Below are positions 8,652 to 17,458 of a DNA stretch of 41,382 nt, piece after piece. This DNA comes from UBA3496 sp964558115. GTDB taxonomy: Bacteria; UBA8248. The DNA lies in contig CAZLCI010000013.1 in assembly GCA_964558115.1 (NCBI GenBank), positions 1-41,382 of the forward strand, in the 5' to 3' direction. Numbering within the stretch: position 1 is the first letter of the stretch; the number at the start of each line of letters is the position of its first letter. Below the pieces are notes generated by a model. It did no database searches. It saw only the letters and a list, made by a program, of their open reading frames with translations, and was not told the origin of the DNA. A program made the translations under genes and the position numbers.

Positions 8652-9787
8652 AGTCATTAAATATCATTCAAATTATATCTAGTCCTTGGTGGACTGGCGC
8701 TTCTGAACCTGTGTTACAACTTTCCATCGGTTTATCAAAATTGGGACATAATGTTGATTTCTCATGTATCTTGGGTGAAGAATTAGAAAAAAAAGCCGAA
8801 AAAAATGATTTAAAGGTTATAAGGAAATTTGTTCCAACTCGAAAATTGAATCCTTTTGAAATTTTTAATTTTGTAAATTCTTTTGCAAAATATTTAGATG
8901 ATTCTAAAGTAGATATAATACACACACATTTGACCGCTGATCATTGGTTAGCAAATTTTTCTAGGATACTAGCAAAAAATTCACCTAAAATTATCCGAAC
9001 TATTCATAACTCAAGAGTGTCAAGGAGTTCAATTCTTGATAATTATTTATTAGCTAAGTCTACAGATAAATTAATAGCGGTTAATCGCTACATCAAAAAC
9101 TATTTGCACAGTAATTTAGAGATTCCTCATCAGAAAATCGATGTAGTCCAAGGTGCAGTTGATTTGGAGAAATTTAATCCTAAAAAGAGGATAGAAAATA
9201 GAAAAATCGGAAGGGAAATCTTGGGAATTGGAGAAGAAACCTTTGCCATTGGGATTGTTTCTCGATTAGCGCACGATAGGGGATATGATTTTCTTTTAAA
9301 TGGTTTCAAGAAGATAAGTGTTGATTTTAAAAAAGTAAAATTAGTTATTATAGGCAAAGGCGAATATCTGCCAGATATAGAATACAAAGTAGAACAACTA
9401 GGATTGAAAAATACAGTTTCATTTGCCGGTTATCACGAAGAAGATTTAGTTGAAGTTTTATCTGGATTGGACTTATTTACACTTATGGCTCCTGGTTCTG
9501 AGGGGAGTTGTAGAGCTGTTTTAGAATCAATGGCTATGGGTTTACCGAATGTAGTAACTAATTTAAAAGGTTTAGATGAGGTAGTACTGCATGGCAAAAA
9601 TGCATTCTCGGTTCCATATGGTGACGAAAACATATTGGTTGAATCTTTTAAAGAAATGATTGTTAATAAAGATTTACGTGATTCTTTTGGAAGAAAAGGA
9701 AGAACTCATGTTGAAAGATTATTTCATAGAGACTACCAATCAAAAAAAATTGAAACAATTTATAAAGAAACTCTAAATCTTGTATGA
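8648..9787 (+). CDS. GT4 family glycosyltransferase
   Basis: 379-residue GT-B enzyme. N-domain: GASEPVLQLSIGL after a short beta strand, and IHTHLTADHW near residue 90. C-domain: the donor site GSEGSCRAVLESMAMG and NLKGLDEVV. It begins with TTG in a TTGA overlap with the stop of the preceding gene, a coupling pattern repeated at 12769. The sequence clearly differs from the other three GT4 proteins of the cluster, so it is not a recent duplicate. Role in LPS core or outer-core assembly is inferred from position between the inner-core enzymes and the MsbA-like exporter. Confidence 0.87.
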   Translation: MKSLNIIQIISSPWWTGASEPVLQLSIGLSKLGHNVDFSCILGEELEKKAEKNDLKVIRKFVPTRKLNPFEIFNFVNSFAKYLDDSKVDIIHTHLTADHWLANFSRILAKNSPKIIRTIHNSRVSRSSILDNYLLAKSTDKLIAVNRYIKNYLHSNLEIPHQKIDVVQGAVDLEKFNPKKRIENRKIGREILGIGEETFAIGIVSRLAHDRGYDFLLNGFKKISVDFKKVKLVIIGKGEYLPDIEYKVEQLGLKNTVSFAGYHEEDLVEVLSGLDLFTLMAPGSEGSCRAVLESMAMGLPNVVTNLKGLDEVVLHGKNAFSVPYGDENILVESFKEMIVNKDLRDSFGRKGRTHVERLFHRDYQSKKIETIYKETLNLV

Positions 9788-9808
9788 TCTTTTGTTTAAG
9801 GGGAATCT

Positions 9809-11548
9809 TTGAAAAAACGTTTTGTAATAAAAAATCTTTTGTACTATCTGAAATCATATAAACTTCGTTTTGGACTTGCTGTCTTATGTACTTTAGTAGT
9901 CGCGAGTCTAAACGCTTTTCCCGCTCTACTTGTGAAATATGCAGTTGATGATGTGCTGATTTCTAAAAATATAAAAATGGCAGTTTTGCTATCTTTAGTG
10001 TTAGTCGTAATTTATCTTTTTAAAGGAATCTTTTCATATTTTCAAAGTTATTTTATGGAGTGGGTTGGGCATAGGGTAGTTGTGGACGTTCGTTCTAAGC
10101 TTCATTCTCGTATGATGTCTTTTCCTATACATTTCTTCGAACAAAAAACTACAGGTGAATTAATGTCTAAAGTTTTGTTCGATATTTCATTAATGCAGAA
10201 GGCAGTATCTAGTTCCTTGCGAGATTTAGCTCGTTATTTTTTTACTTTTATTGCACTTCTTTCCGTTGCAATTTATCAGAGTCCGAAAATGTCTTTCTTT
10301 TTTATTATAGCGGTCCCACCTATTTCTTATATAGTTTTTCGACTTGGTGAAAAAATTCGTCGTGCTACTAGAGGTAATCAAGAACGTATGGGAGATATTA
10401 GTAGTTTAATGAAAGAAACATATTCTGGTATTAAAGAAGTCAAGGCTTATGGAGCAGAAAAAATTGAAGAAGTGAGATTTGACAAATCTAATTTTTCATT
10501 TTTTGCTAATATGAAAAGAGTTCTTCGAGTAAGAGCACTTGCTCCTCCTTTAGTTGAAGCGATTGGAGGAATTATTGCAGCTTGTGTTTTATGGTTCGGT
10601 TCTATGATGGTAATAAAAGGAGAAGTAACACCAGGAGAATTTTCTAGTTTCCTTGTTGCTATTGGAATGATCTATAGTCCTCTCAAATCTCTTACAAGAG
10701 TTTATAATAATATGATGGAAGGTATAGCTGGTGGACAATCGGTTTTTGAATTGATTGAGAACGAACCTCAAGAAGAAGTAACTGTTCGAACAAAGAAAAT
10801 GAAGAAACTCACGAATGAGATCAGAATCGAAAATGTGAATTTTGAATATGATAGTGTTCCGGTTTTAAAAAATATAAACATTAAAATCAAGTGTGGTTCC
10901 TTGATTGCATTTGTAGGATTAAGTGGAGCTGGCAAAACAACACTTTTAGATCTCATTCCCCAATTTTATTTACCAACAAGTGGAAAAATTTTATTTGATG
11001 ATTTAGATGCTAGTGAATTAGATATTGGAAGTATTCGCGATCAAATTGCCGTAGTAGCTCAACAAGTTTTCATCTTTAATGATACTGTTTCAAAAAATAT
11101 TTCCTATGGATTTAAAGAAGAACCAGATTTTGAAGATATTGTATCTGCAGCAAAAGCCGCTAATGCAGATTCTTTTATTAGAACTATGCCTGACGGATAT
11201 AATACAGTTCTAGGTGAAGATGGAGTGAGAATTTCCGGTGGAGAAAGACAACGAATAGCAATAGCAAGAGCGATACTAAGAAATCCATCTATTCTTTTGT
11301 TGGATGAAGCTACTAGTGCCCTTGATTCTGAAAATGAAACCTTAATTCAAGAGGCTCTGGATAGACTTATGAAAGGAAGGACTACATTAGTCATTTCTCA
11401 TAGGTTCTCTTCAGTCCAACACGCGGATTCAATTGTAGTTCTTAAAGATGGTTCCATAGTTGAAGAAGGGATTCATAGTGAACTAATTAGTTTAAATGGC
11501 CACTATAAAAAATTATATGAAATGCAAGTAGATGAAAATGGGTCATGA
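9809..11548 (+). CDS. msbA: MsbA-like lipid A/LPS flippase (ABC exporter)
   Basis: Half-size type IV ABC exporter, 579 residues: six predicted transmembrane helices in the first about 320 residues, then a complete nucleotide-binding domain. Walker A GLSGAGKTT is near 370-378, signature ISGGERQ near 475, Walker B ILLLDEAT near 495 and the H-loop ISHRF near 529. This is the length and layout of MsbA, which flips core-lipid A to the periplasmic leaflet for ligation and Lpt transport. Start is TTG with AAGGGG upstream; the gap from the previous gene is 21 bases. LPS location strongly favours lipid A-core as substrate, although MsbA-like exporters of other lipids look similar. Confidence 0.85.
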   Translation: MKKRFVIKNLLYYLKSYKLRFGLAVLCTLVVASLNAFPALLVKYAVDDVLISKNIKMAVLLSLVLVVIYLFKGIFSYFQSYFMEWVGHRVVVDVRSKLHSRMMSFPIHFFEQKTTGELMSKVLFDISLMQKAVSSSLRDLARYFFTFIALLSVAIYQSPKMSFFFIIAVPPISYIVFRLGEKIRRATRGNQERMGDISSLMKETYSGIKEVKAYGAEKIEEVRFDKSNFSFFANMKRVLRVRALAPPLVEAIGGIIAACVLWFGSMMVIKGEVTPGEFSSFLVAIGMIYSPLKSLTRVYNNMMEGIAGGQSVFELIENEPQEEVTVRTKKMKKLTNEIRIENVNFEYDSVPVLKNINIKIKCGSLIAFVGLSGAGKTTLLDLIPQFYLPTSGKILFDDLDASELDIGSIRDQIAVVAQQVFIFNDTVSKNISYGFKEEPDFEDIVSAAKAANADSFIRTMPDGYNTVLGEDGVRISGGERQRIAIARAILRNPSILLLDEATSALDSENETLIQEALDRLMKGRTTLVISHRFSSVQHADSIVVLKDGSIVEEGIHSELISLNGHYKKLYEMQVDENGS

Positions 11549-11623
11549 ACTAATTGATCTTATTTCTCTAAATTCTAATTAGGTTATAAAAACTTTTAAT
11601 TAACCTTAAAAAGCTAAATAAAT

Positions 11624-12772
11624 ATGAAAATAGCATTGGTAAGGTCTTCTGTATTACGTTCCGGGGGTGTTGGAAGGTATGTTTGGCATTTGGCTAATGA
11701 ACTGTCAAGAGTAGGTCATGACATTCATGTAATAACTCGTAAATATGATTGTTTTAAAAATGATTTAATAAAAGTTCATAAGATCAAATTTCATGTTCCT
11801 TTTTCATTTTTGAAAGTCATGTTTTTTAATAAAAGGGCAAAAAAAATTCTACAAAAAGAATCATTTGATTTAGTTCACTCTTTTGATCGTTTTGTCGATT
11901 GTGATTTATATCGTGCTGGAGAAGGTTTGCATAGAGAGTGGCTATCGATTTCAAGTAAATTTCTTCCGCGATGGAAAGTTTTTTTTCGATTTTTAAATCC
12001 ATTACATATCTTGTTACTGTCTTTAGAAAAAAAAATTTTTTCAGAATCGTCCAATCCCATAGTTACTGCTATTAGTAAAAAAGGCAGGGAAGAGATTTTT
12101 CGACATTATGGGTTAGATAAGATCCCGGTTATTTATAATGGTGTAAATACTGAAGAATTTTCTTTACCAAAAGAGGAAGATCGAATCTCTTTAAGGGATG
12201 AATTAGGATTAACAGCAGATGCTAAGCTTATACTATATGTAGGAGGAGGATTTTTTCGAAAAGGGCTTAGTTTTTTAATCGATGCTTTTTCTGAATTGCC
12301 AATTAAGACCAGAGAGAAAACATTTTTATTAGTTATAGGTAGAGGGTCTTTAAGTTCTTATGAAAAAAAAGTCAGAAAACTTGGCATAAAAAGAAATATC
12401 TTTTTTTTAGGGTCTTTAAATAATACAGCAAGATTTTATAAGGCAGCTGATATTTTCATTCTACCTTCATTATACGAACCTTTTGGTAATGTTTGTTTAG
12501 AAGCTCTGTCGAGTGGTTTAGTATGCATTTTTTCTTCTAGGTGTGGCGGTGCAGAAATAATAACTAATGGAGAAAATGGTTTTCTTCTTGAAGATCCGAC
12601 AAATACTACAGAAATATCGGACTTACTCAAAAATTGCTTATCACTTTCTAATAAAGAATCTATTTCTAAATCTGCTAGAGCACTAGCCTCTAAATTTTCT
12701 CTAGAATTAAATATGGAAGAAACGGAAAAACTCTATTTTGAGATTAATAAAAATAAAAAGGATAAGAATTGA
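11624..12772 (+). CDS. GT4 glycosyltransferase, WaaG-like
   Basis: 382-residue GT-B enzyme. N-domain GGVGRYVWHLANELSRVGH; a basic, aromatic middle (around residues 100-150, DCDLYRAGEGLHREW) resembling the membrane-associated acceptor region of WaaG-type LPS glucosyltransferase I; donor site EPFGNVCLEALSSGL near residue 285. It follows the flippase gene after a 75-base gap that may hold a weak internal promoter, and its stop overlaps the next GT4 start (TTGA). WaaG adds the first hexose to heptose II in enterobacteria; whether this protein does so is inference from similarity of layout. Confidence 0.82.
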   Translation: MKIALVRSSVLRSGGVGRYVWHLANELSRVGHDIHVITRKYDCFKNDLIKVHKIKFHVPFSFLKVMFFNKRAKKILQKESFDLVHSFDRFVDCDLYRAGEGLHREWLSISSKFLPRWKVFFRFLNPLHILLLSLEKKIFSESSNPIVTAISKKGREEIFRHYGLDKIPVIYNGVNTEEFSLPKEEDRISLRDELGLTADAKLILYVGGGFFRKGLSFLIDAFSELPIKTREKTFLLVIGRGSLSSYEKKVRKLGIKRNIFFLGSLNNTARFYKAADIFILPSLYEPFGNVCLEALSSGLVCIFSSRCGGAEIITNGENGFLLEDPTNTTEISDLLKNCLSLSNKESISKSARALASKFSLELNMEETEKLYFEINKNKKDKN

Positions 12773-13899
12773 GATTGCTTTTGTGCGCCGCAGTTTATCC
12801 TCCATCAGTAGGAGGGGTTCAAACTCTCTCCGCTAGATTGGCAGGAGAATTGTCTGAAAGGGGTCATAAGGTTGATGTAGTTGCTAGAGGGAGTAAAAAG
12901 GACCCTGAAATAGATGAGGAAAATAGACTTGTTAATATTTTACGTATAAATATAAAGTTGTTTATTTTTCCAGTGCTTTTTTTGTTTGTTTTATTTAAAA
13001 GACCTCAGGTCTTATTATTGACTCATCGAGCAGATTTTTTGAGATCTGCAATCCTTATTAAAAAACTATTTAAAATTCCTTTTGCAGTAATAGTACATGG
13101 CAATGAGATTTACAGTTCGACTAGAAAGATGAAATTAAAAGAAAGTTTAAATCGATCTAGTGCTCTCATAGCGGTGAGTGAATATACAAAAAGTCGGCTT
13201 GTATCTTTAGGTTTTAGTGAGTCTAATATTTTTCGAATCAGGAATGGAGTTTCTTCTTCTAATTTTGGACCAGATAGTGAAGGAGAAATTCTTCGTGAAA
13301 ATCTTGGTCTGTCTGAAAAAAAAGTCTTATTATCTGTAGGCCGTCTTCAGCCAGTTAAGGGTTTTGATAGTGTTATCAGATCTTTGCCTTTAATTATTAA
13401 GAAATATCCAAATATTATTTACATCTTGGTTGGAGATGGTCCTGAGATGGATAATCTTAAGATTTTAGCTAAAAAACTAAATGTTGATGAGAAAATTTTA
13501 TTTGTAGGTGAAGTCCCTTATGGGAAGTTAGGTAGGGGTCAATTCGCTTATTATCAGGCATGCGATATTTTTTTAATGCCGAGTAGAATAGATAAAAATG
13601 ATGGTACAGTTGAAGCTTTTGGAATTACTTATCTTGAGGCTGGTGCCTGTCGAAAACCTGTTGTTGGAGGTCTTACGGGAGGTATTTCAGAAGCAGTTTT
13701 AGATGGAGAAAATGGTTTTTTAGTTAATCCTGAAAAACCAAATGAAATTGCTTCTGCGGTTATTGAAATTTTTGATTCTCCTTCCTTGTCAGATTTGATG
13801 GGAAAAAGAGGGAAAGAATTAGCAAGTAAAAATAGTTGGTCGAATGTCGCCATAAATTATGAAAATCTACTTTATCAGATAATTCATAATAAAATTTAA
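12769..13899 (+). CDS. GT4 family glycosyltransferase
   Basis: 376-residue GT-B enzyme. N-domain: VGGVQTLSARLAGELSERGH. Middle: VHGNEIYSST near residue 110. C-domain: SVGRLQPVKGFD, then EAFGITYLEAGACRKP and GLTGGISEAV, matching the donor-binding EX7E region. TTG start within TTGA, preceded by AAGGA about six bases upstream. It resembles the PimB/mannosyltransferase branch of GT4 more than WaaG, so mannose or a similar hexose is a reasonable but unproven donor. It is followed 11 bases later by the ligase-like gene. Confidence 0.84.
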   Translation: MRLLLCAAVYPPSVGGVQTLSARLAGELSERGHKVDVVARGSKKDPEIDEENRLVNILRINIKLFIFPVLFLFVLFKRPQVLLLTHRADFLRSAILIKKLFKIPFAVIVHGNEIYSSTRKMKLKESLNRSSALIAVSEYTKSRLVSLGFSESNIFRIRNGVSSSNFGPDSEGEILRENLGLSEKKVLLSVGRLQPVKGFDSVIRSLPLIIKKYPNIIYILVGDGPEMDNLKILAKKLNVDEKILFVGEVPYGKLGRGQFAYYQACDIFLMPSRIDKNDGTVEAFGITYLEAGACRKPVVGGLTGGISEAVLDGENGFLVNPEKPNEIASAVIEIFDSPSLSDLMGKRGKELASKNSWSNVAINYENLLYQIIHNKI

Positions 13900-13910
13900 A
13901 AGGTTTTTTT

Positions 13911-15179
13911 ATGAAAGAATTTTTAGAAGCCCGCGACTCTTACTCCAGTATTTATTTCTTGTGTCTTTTGGCTTACCTTTTTTTTGCTCCATTTTCTATT
14001 TCGATTTCACAAATTTTTATTTTCTCTGGAATTCTCTTATGGCTCATTTCCTTTAATCGGGAATTGAAAGTACCATTTCTTAGTTTCCCATGTTGGTTGC
14101 CAGTGTTGATGTTTGTTGTTTTTACCCTTATAAGTGCATTTACTTCGGAGAAACCTTTTGAAAGTACAGTTTCTGCTAGAGATATCACACAGTTCCTAAT
14201 TTTTTATTTTACACTTAATATAGTAAATGATGAAAAAGAGATTCCTTTACTGTTAAATGTTCTTATTTTCTCAACAAGTATTGTTTGTTTTTTTGTACTT
14301 ATTAGTATTTTTCTCGATCCTATTAATCTAGGAAGCAGGAAATCAGGATTCTTTAGTATATATATGACACTTGGAGGATTTCTTGTAATTGTTATTTCTA
14401 TAACAATCGCTTATTTAATATCCGAAATTAGCAAAGGATATAGATTCTGGATTTTTTGTGGGCTTATTTTGATGTTAATAGCAGTTTTGGCGACCTTAAG
14501 TCGTAATGCTTGGGTTGGTATTTTTATATCAACAACTATTATCTTATTTATTACTCGGAATAGGACTTTAATAATCACATTTGTTGGAATGTTATTGTTG
14601 TTTTTATTCCTCTCCCCTGACTCTGTAATAAAAAGAGTGAAGAGTATTGGAAATTTGAATGATCCGACCATGATAGAACGAACAATAATGTGGAAAAGTG
14701 GAATGAATATGATATTTACTCATCCATATTCAGGTTTTGGACCAGGATTAGTAAAAAAGAATTATTATAAAAATATTTATGTTGATCCTAAACTACCTTT
14801 TATTACAGATGCGGATGGTATTAAAGTAAATGTGCTTCCTAATGGCGTGAAAATAAAAAAATATCGTGGCCATATGCATAATAATCTTCTGCATCTAAGT
14901 GTAGAAAGAGGTTTGCCTGCAGTGTTCTCATGGTTTTTAATTTGGGTCCTTTTCTTTTTTAAAGCAATAAGGAATTATAAAAATAACAAGGGTAGTCCTA
15001 CACTAACTTTATGTGCAGTTTCTGGGATAGCTTCTATTTCTGGTTTTATATCGTCAGGAATGTTTGAATATAATTTTGGAGATTCTGAGGTCTCTATGCT
15101 TATGTTTTTTGCTCTTTCTCTTCCTTTTTTATGTCAAAAAAAGAAAATAGCAAAATCAAAAATTAAGAATTCTTCTTAA
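13911..15179 (+). CDS. waaL: O-antigen ligase/polymerase family membrane protein (WaaL-like)
   Basis: Polytopic inner-membrane protein (422 residues, about ten to twelve hydrophobic segments) of the Wzy_C superfamily, which includes O-antigen ligase. Conserved features are TLSRNAWVG (about 196-204, the arginine typical of the family), GFGPG (about 278-282) and the periplasmic loop with HMHNNLLHLSVERG near 320-333, which holds the catalytic histidine region of ligases. It ends the LPS cluster. No Wzx, Wzz or second Wzy is present in this window, so a ligase role is favoured over polymerase, but sequence alone does not separate them. Its last 24 bases overlap the 3' end of the convergent carboxypeptidase gene. 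Confidence 0.78.
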   Translation: MKEFLEARDSYSSIYFLCLLAYLFFAPFSISISQIFIFSGILLWLISFNRELKVPFLSFPCWLPVLMFVVFTLISAFTSEKPFESTVSARDITQFLIFYFTLNIVNDEKEIPLLLNVLIFSTSIVCFFVLISIFLDPINLGSRKSGFFSIYMTLGGFLVIVISITIAYLISEISKGYRFWIFCGLILMLIAVLATLSRNAWVGIFISTTIILFITRNRTLIITFVGMLLLFLFLSPDSVIKRVKSIGNLNDPTMIERTIMWKSGMNMIFTHPYSGFGPGLVKKNYYKNIYVDPKLPFITDADGIKVNVLPNGVKIKKYRGHMHNNLLHLSVERGLPAVFSWFLIWVLFFFKAIRNYKNNKGSPTLTLCAVSGIASISGFISSGMFEYNFGDSEVSMLMFFALSLPFLCQKKKIAKSKIKNSS

Positions 15180-16301
15180 AAAAGAGGTCTTTTGAACACT
15201 TTTCTTTGTGGTTAATGACAGCATAGCGACTTCTCTTTTTTTGATTTTTACAGTTACTTTTCCTACAATTTGTCCTTTTGTTATCGGCGCAGTTAATACG
15301 TCAGAAATTTTATTATTTATAGATATTTTATTAGCGTTTTCTCTTCTTATGAGAATCCTATTTTTCCCGATAATATTTATCCCTACGGTTTTTTCAACCC
15401 CATCTATAATTTTAACTGCTTTAATTTTATCTTTTAATTTTTCTTTTAGATCTAACCACATATAACGATTAAATCCCCAAGAAAGTAATTTACTTGTTTC
15501 TTTAAATCTAGTTTTAGAACTTTTTGCTCCAAAAACTATTGCAATAAGACGTAAATTTAACTTTTTAGCAGTAGCAACAATACTAAATCCAGCTTTTCTA
15601 TAAAAACCAGTCTTAAGACCGTCTAAACCAGGAAAACGACCAATCAAACGGTTCGTATTCGTAAGAATGAATTGATTTTTTCTAAATCCTTCATTCTTAA
15701 TACTACTAAGTTTAGTTGTCATTGGTATTTTTAGTAATTCTCTCGCTAATATTCCCGCATCGACAGCACTCATAAGGTTAGGAGGCGCCCCTCTGTTTGG
15801 AGGAAGACCGTTTACATTGATAAATCGTGTATTTTTCATTCCCAATGATTTTGCAGTAAGATTCATTAAATCTATAAATCCTTCCGAACTACCTGATATA
15901 TGTTCAGCTAACGCAAAAGCCGCATCATTTGCAGAACTAATCATTATTGCTTTAAGAAGATCTATAACTTTAAATTTTTCTCCTTCAGCTAAATAGACTT
16001 GTTGTCCCCCTATTTTTGATGCTTTACTAGATATAAAAACGTACTCATCTAAATTTAATGCCTTATTTTGTATTTCTTGTAATGCGATATATGAAGTCAT
16101 CATTTTCACAATAGATGCAGGAATAATTCTTTTATGTGGATTGAATGATTTGAGAACTTTTCCAGTTTCAGCTTCGATAAGAAGGGCTGATTTGTAAGAA
16201 AATGCTCTACTTGTTTTTCTCTTATATCTGGCCTCTGAAAAACTGACGGTTATTAAAAAGAAAAGAAGCATATATACGAAAAAAATGAACTTTGAAATCA
16301 T
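15156..16301 (-). CDS. dacC: D-alanyl-D-alanine carboxypeptidase (PBP5/6 family)
   Basis: Periplasmic low-molecular-mass penicillin-binding protein that trims the terminal D-Ala of peptidoglycan stem peptides. The 381-residue precursor has a signal peptide (residues 1-24), the SxxK nucleophile motif S63-I-V-K66, the SxN motif S123-A-N125 and K230-T-G232, all at the spacing of class C PBPs, followed by a PBP5-type C-terminal beta domain. The C-terminal end (KTSFLRRILNF) is basic and amphipathic, consistent with the membrane-anchoring helix of PBP5/6. The stop lies inside the convergent waaL gene, so neither gene has room for a separate terminator. The exact dac paralogue (A, C or D) is not resolvable. 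Confidence 0.93.
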   Translation of the reverse strand: MISKFIFFVYMLLFFLITVSFSEARYKRKTSRAFSYKSALLIEAETGKVLKSFNPHKRIIPASIVKMMTSYIALQEIQNKALNLDEYVFISSKASKIGGQQVYLAEGEKFKVIDLLKAIMISSANDAAFALAEHISGSSEGFIDLMNLTAKSLGMKNTRFINVNGLPPNRGAPPNLMSAVDAGILARELLKIPMTTKLSSIKNEGFRKNQFILTNTNRLIGRFPGLDGLKTGFYRKAGFSIVATAKKLNLRLIAIVFGAKSSKTRFKETSKLLSWGFNRYMWLDLKEKLKDKIKAVKIIDGVEKTVGINIIGKNRILIRRENANKISINNKISDVLTAPITKGQIVGKVTVKIKKREVAMLSLTTKKSVQKTSFLRRILNF

Positions 16302-16448
16302 ATTTTATCAAGACCCTGATATTTGCAATGCATGTTTTGTAAATTGCAATTTTAAAAGAAGGAAGGCGGATAATATATAATTACATACATTATATATAAG
16401 TATTCTTTTTGTCAAAAAAGGTGTGTGACTATTTATATTAAGATTTTC

Positions 16449-16477
16449 TTGAAGACATAACCTAACTTTGTTAGCAT
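16449..16477 (+). promoter_or_regulatory. Putative sigma-70 promoter for dapA
   Basis: TTGAAG at 16449-16454 and TAGCAT at 16472-16477 are separated by 17 bases, about 50 bases before the dapA ATG. A purine-rich AAAAGGGA lies just ahead of the start as ribosome site. The -10 match is imperfect, so this is a suggestion. Confidence 0.35.
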
Positions 16478-16526
16478 AGTAAATGTAACTACTAAAATTA
16501 ATTTTTACCCAAAAGGGAATGTTTAT

Positions 16527-17402
16527 ATGTTTAAAGGTTCTTATGTTGCTCTTGTAACTCCTTTTCACAATGGGACTATAGATGAAGATTCTTTAGAATC
16601 ACTTGTTAATTTTCATCTAGCGAACAAAACCCATGGGATAGTAGCATGTGGGACAACTGGAGAGTCAGCTACTTTGACTCATCCAGAACATGATCGCGTA
16701 ATTGAACTTGTAGTGAAATTTGTAGATGGACGTATTCCTGTAATTGCAGGTTGTGGTTCTAACAGTACTGCTGAGGCTATTGAGAGAACTAAATTTGCGA
16801 AAGAAATCGGTGCTGATGGTGCTTTGCTAGTTGCACCTTATTACAATAAACCCACCCAAGAAGGTCTTTACCAACATTTCAAATCGGTTGCTGAATCAGC
16901 AGATATTCCGAATGTTTTATATAATGTTCCTGGTAGGACTGTCACAGCTATTGCATCCGATACTGTTTCAAAATTATCTGAAATTCCTAATATTGTAGGA
17001 ATCAAGGAAGCTACTGGTGATCTTGCGAATTGCTGTGAAATTATTTCAAAAGTTCCAGATGATTTTCTCGTTTTGTCTGGGGATGATTTTGTTACATTGC
17101 CTATGATGGCGATGGGGGCAGTAGGAACTATTTCTGTAACGGCAAATGTTTGTCCTTCTGATGTTTCGAGGATGTGTGAAGCTCAATTAAATGGAGATTT
17201 TAATATTGCAAAAGAACTTCACTATAAAATGTGGCTTTTAAATAAAATGATGTTTATTGAAACAAATCCAATTCCTGCAAAGTTTACTCTTTCATTAATG
17301 GGAAAAGTGAAACCGGAATTTAGATTGCCCTTATGTTCTCCATCAGAAGAAAACATAAAAAAATTACAAGAATTTTCTTCATCGTATGGGTTAATAAAAT
17401 AA
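16527..17402 (+). CDS. dapA: 4-hydroxy-tetrahydrodipicolinate synthase
   Basis: Condenses pyruvate and aspartate semialdehyde, the committed step of lysine/diaminopimelate synthesis, in the cytoplasm. The 291-residue (beta/alpha)8 protein has all key residues at E. coli-like positions: GTTGES at 42-47 with the catalytic threonines, Tyr132, NVPGRT with Arg137 and the Schiff-base lysine K160 in GIKEATG. Length is exactly typical. It is a single gene, divergent from dacC and convergent with the aquaporin gene, and ends in a strong shared hairpin terminator. Its neighbour dacC also works on peptidoglycan, a mild functional link. Confidence 0.96.
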   Translation: MFKGSYVALVTPFHNGTIDEDSLESLVNFHLANKTHGIVACGTTGESATLTHPEHDRVIELVVKFVDGRIPVIAGCGSNSTAEAIERTKFAKEIGADGALLVAPYYNKPTQEGLYQHFKSVAESADIPNVLYNVPGRTVTAIASDTVSKLSEIPNIVGIKEATGDLANCCEIISKVPDDFLVLSGDDFVTLPMMAMGAVGTISVTANVCPSDVSRMCEAQLNGDFNIAKELHYKMWLLNKMMFIETNPIPAKFTLSLMGKVKPEFRLPLCSPSEENIKKLQEFSSSYGLIK

Positions 17403-17406
17403 TTAT

Positions 17407-17448
17407 TTTACTACCCCTTATTCAATTTTCACGAAAAGGGGTAGTAAA
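17407..17448. terminator. Bidirectional terminator between dapA and the aquaporin gene
   Basis: Perfect 13-bp inverted repeat: TTTACTACCCCTT (17407-17419) and AAGGGGTAGTAAA (17436-17448), with a 16-base loop. It lies 4 bases after the dapA stop and 10 bases beyond the convergent aquaporin stop. The A-run on one side and T-run on the other let it serve both directions. Confidence 0.85.
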
Positions 17449-17458
17449 TTTAAAGATA

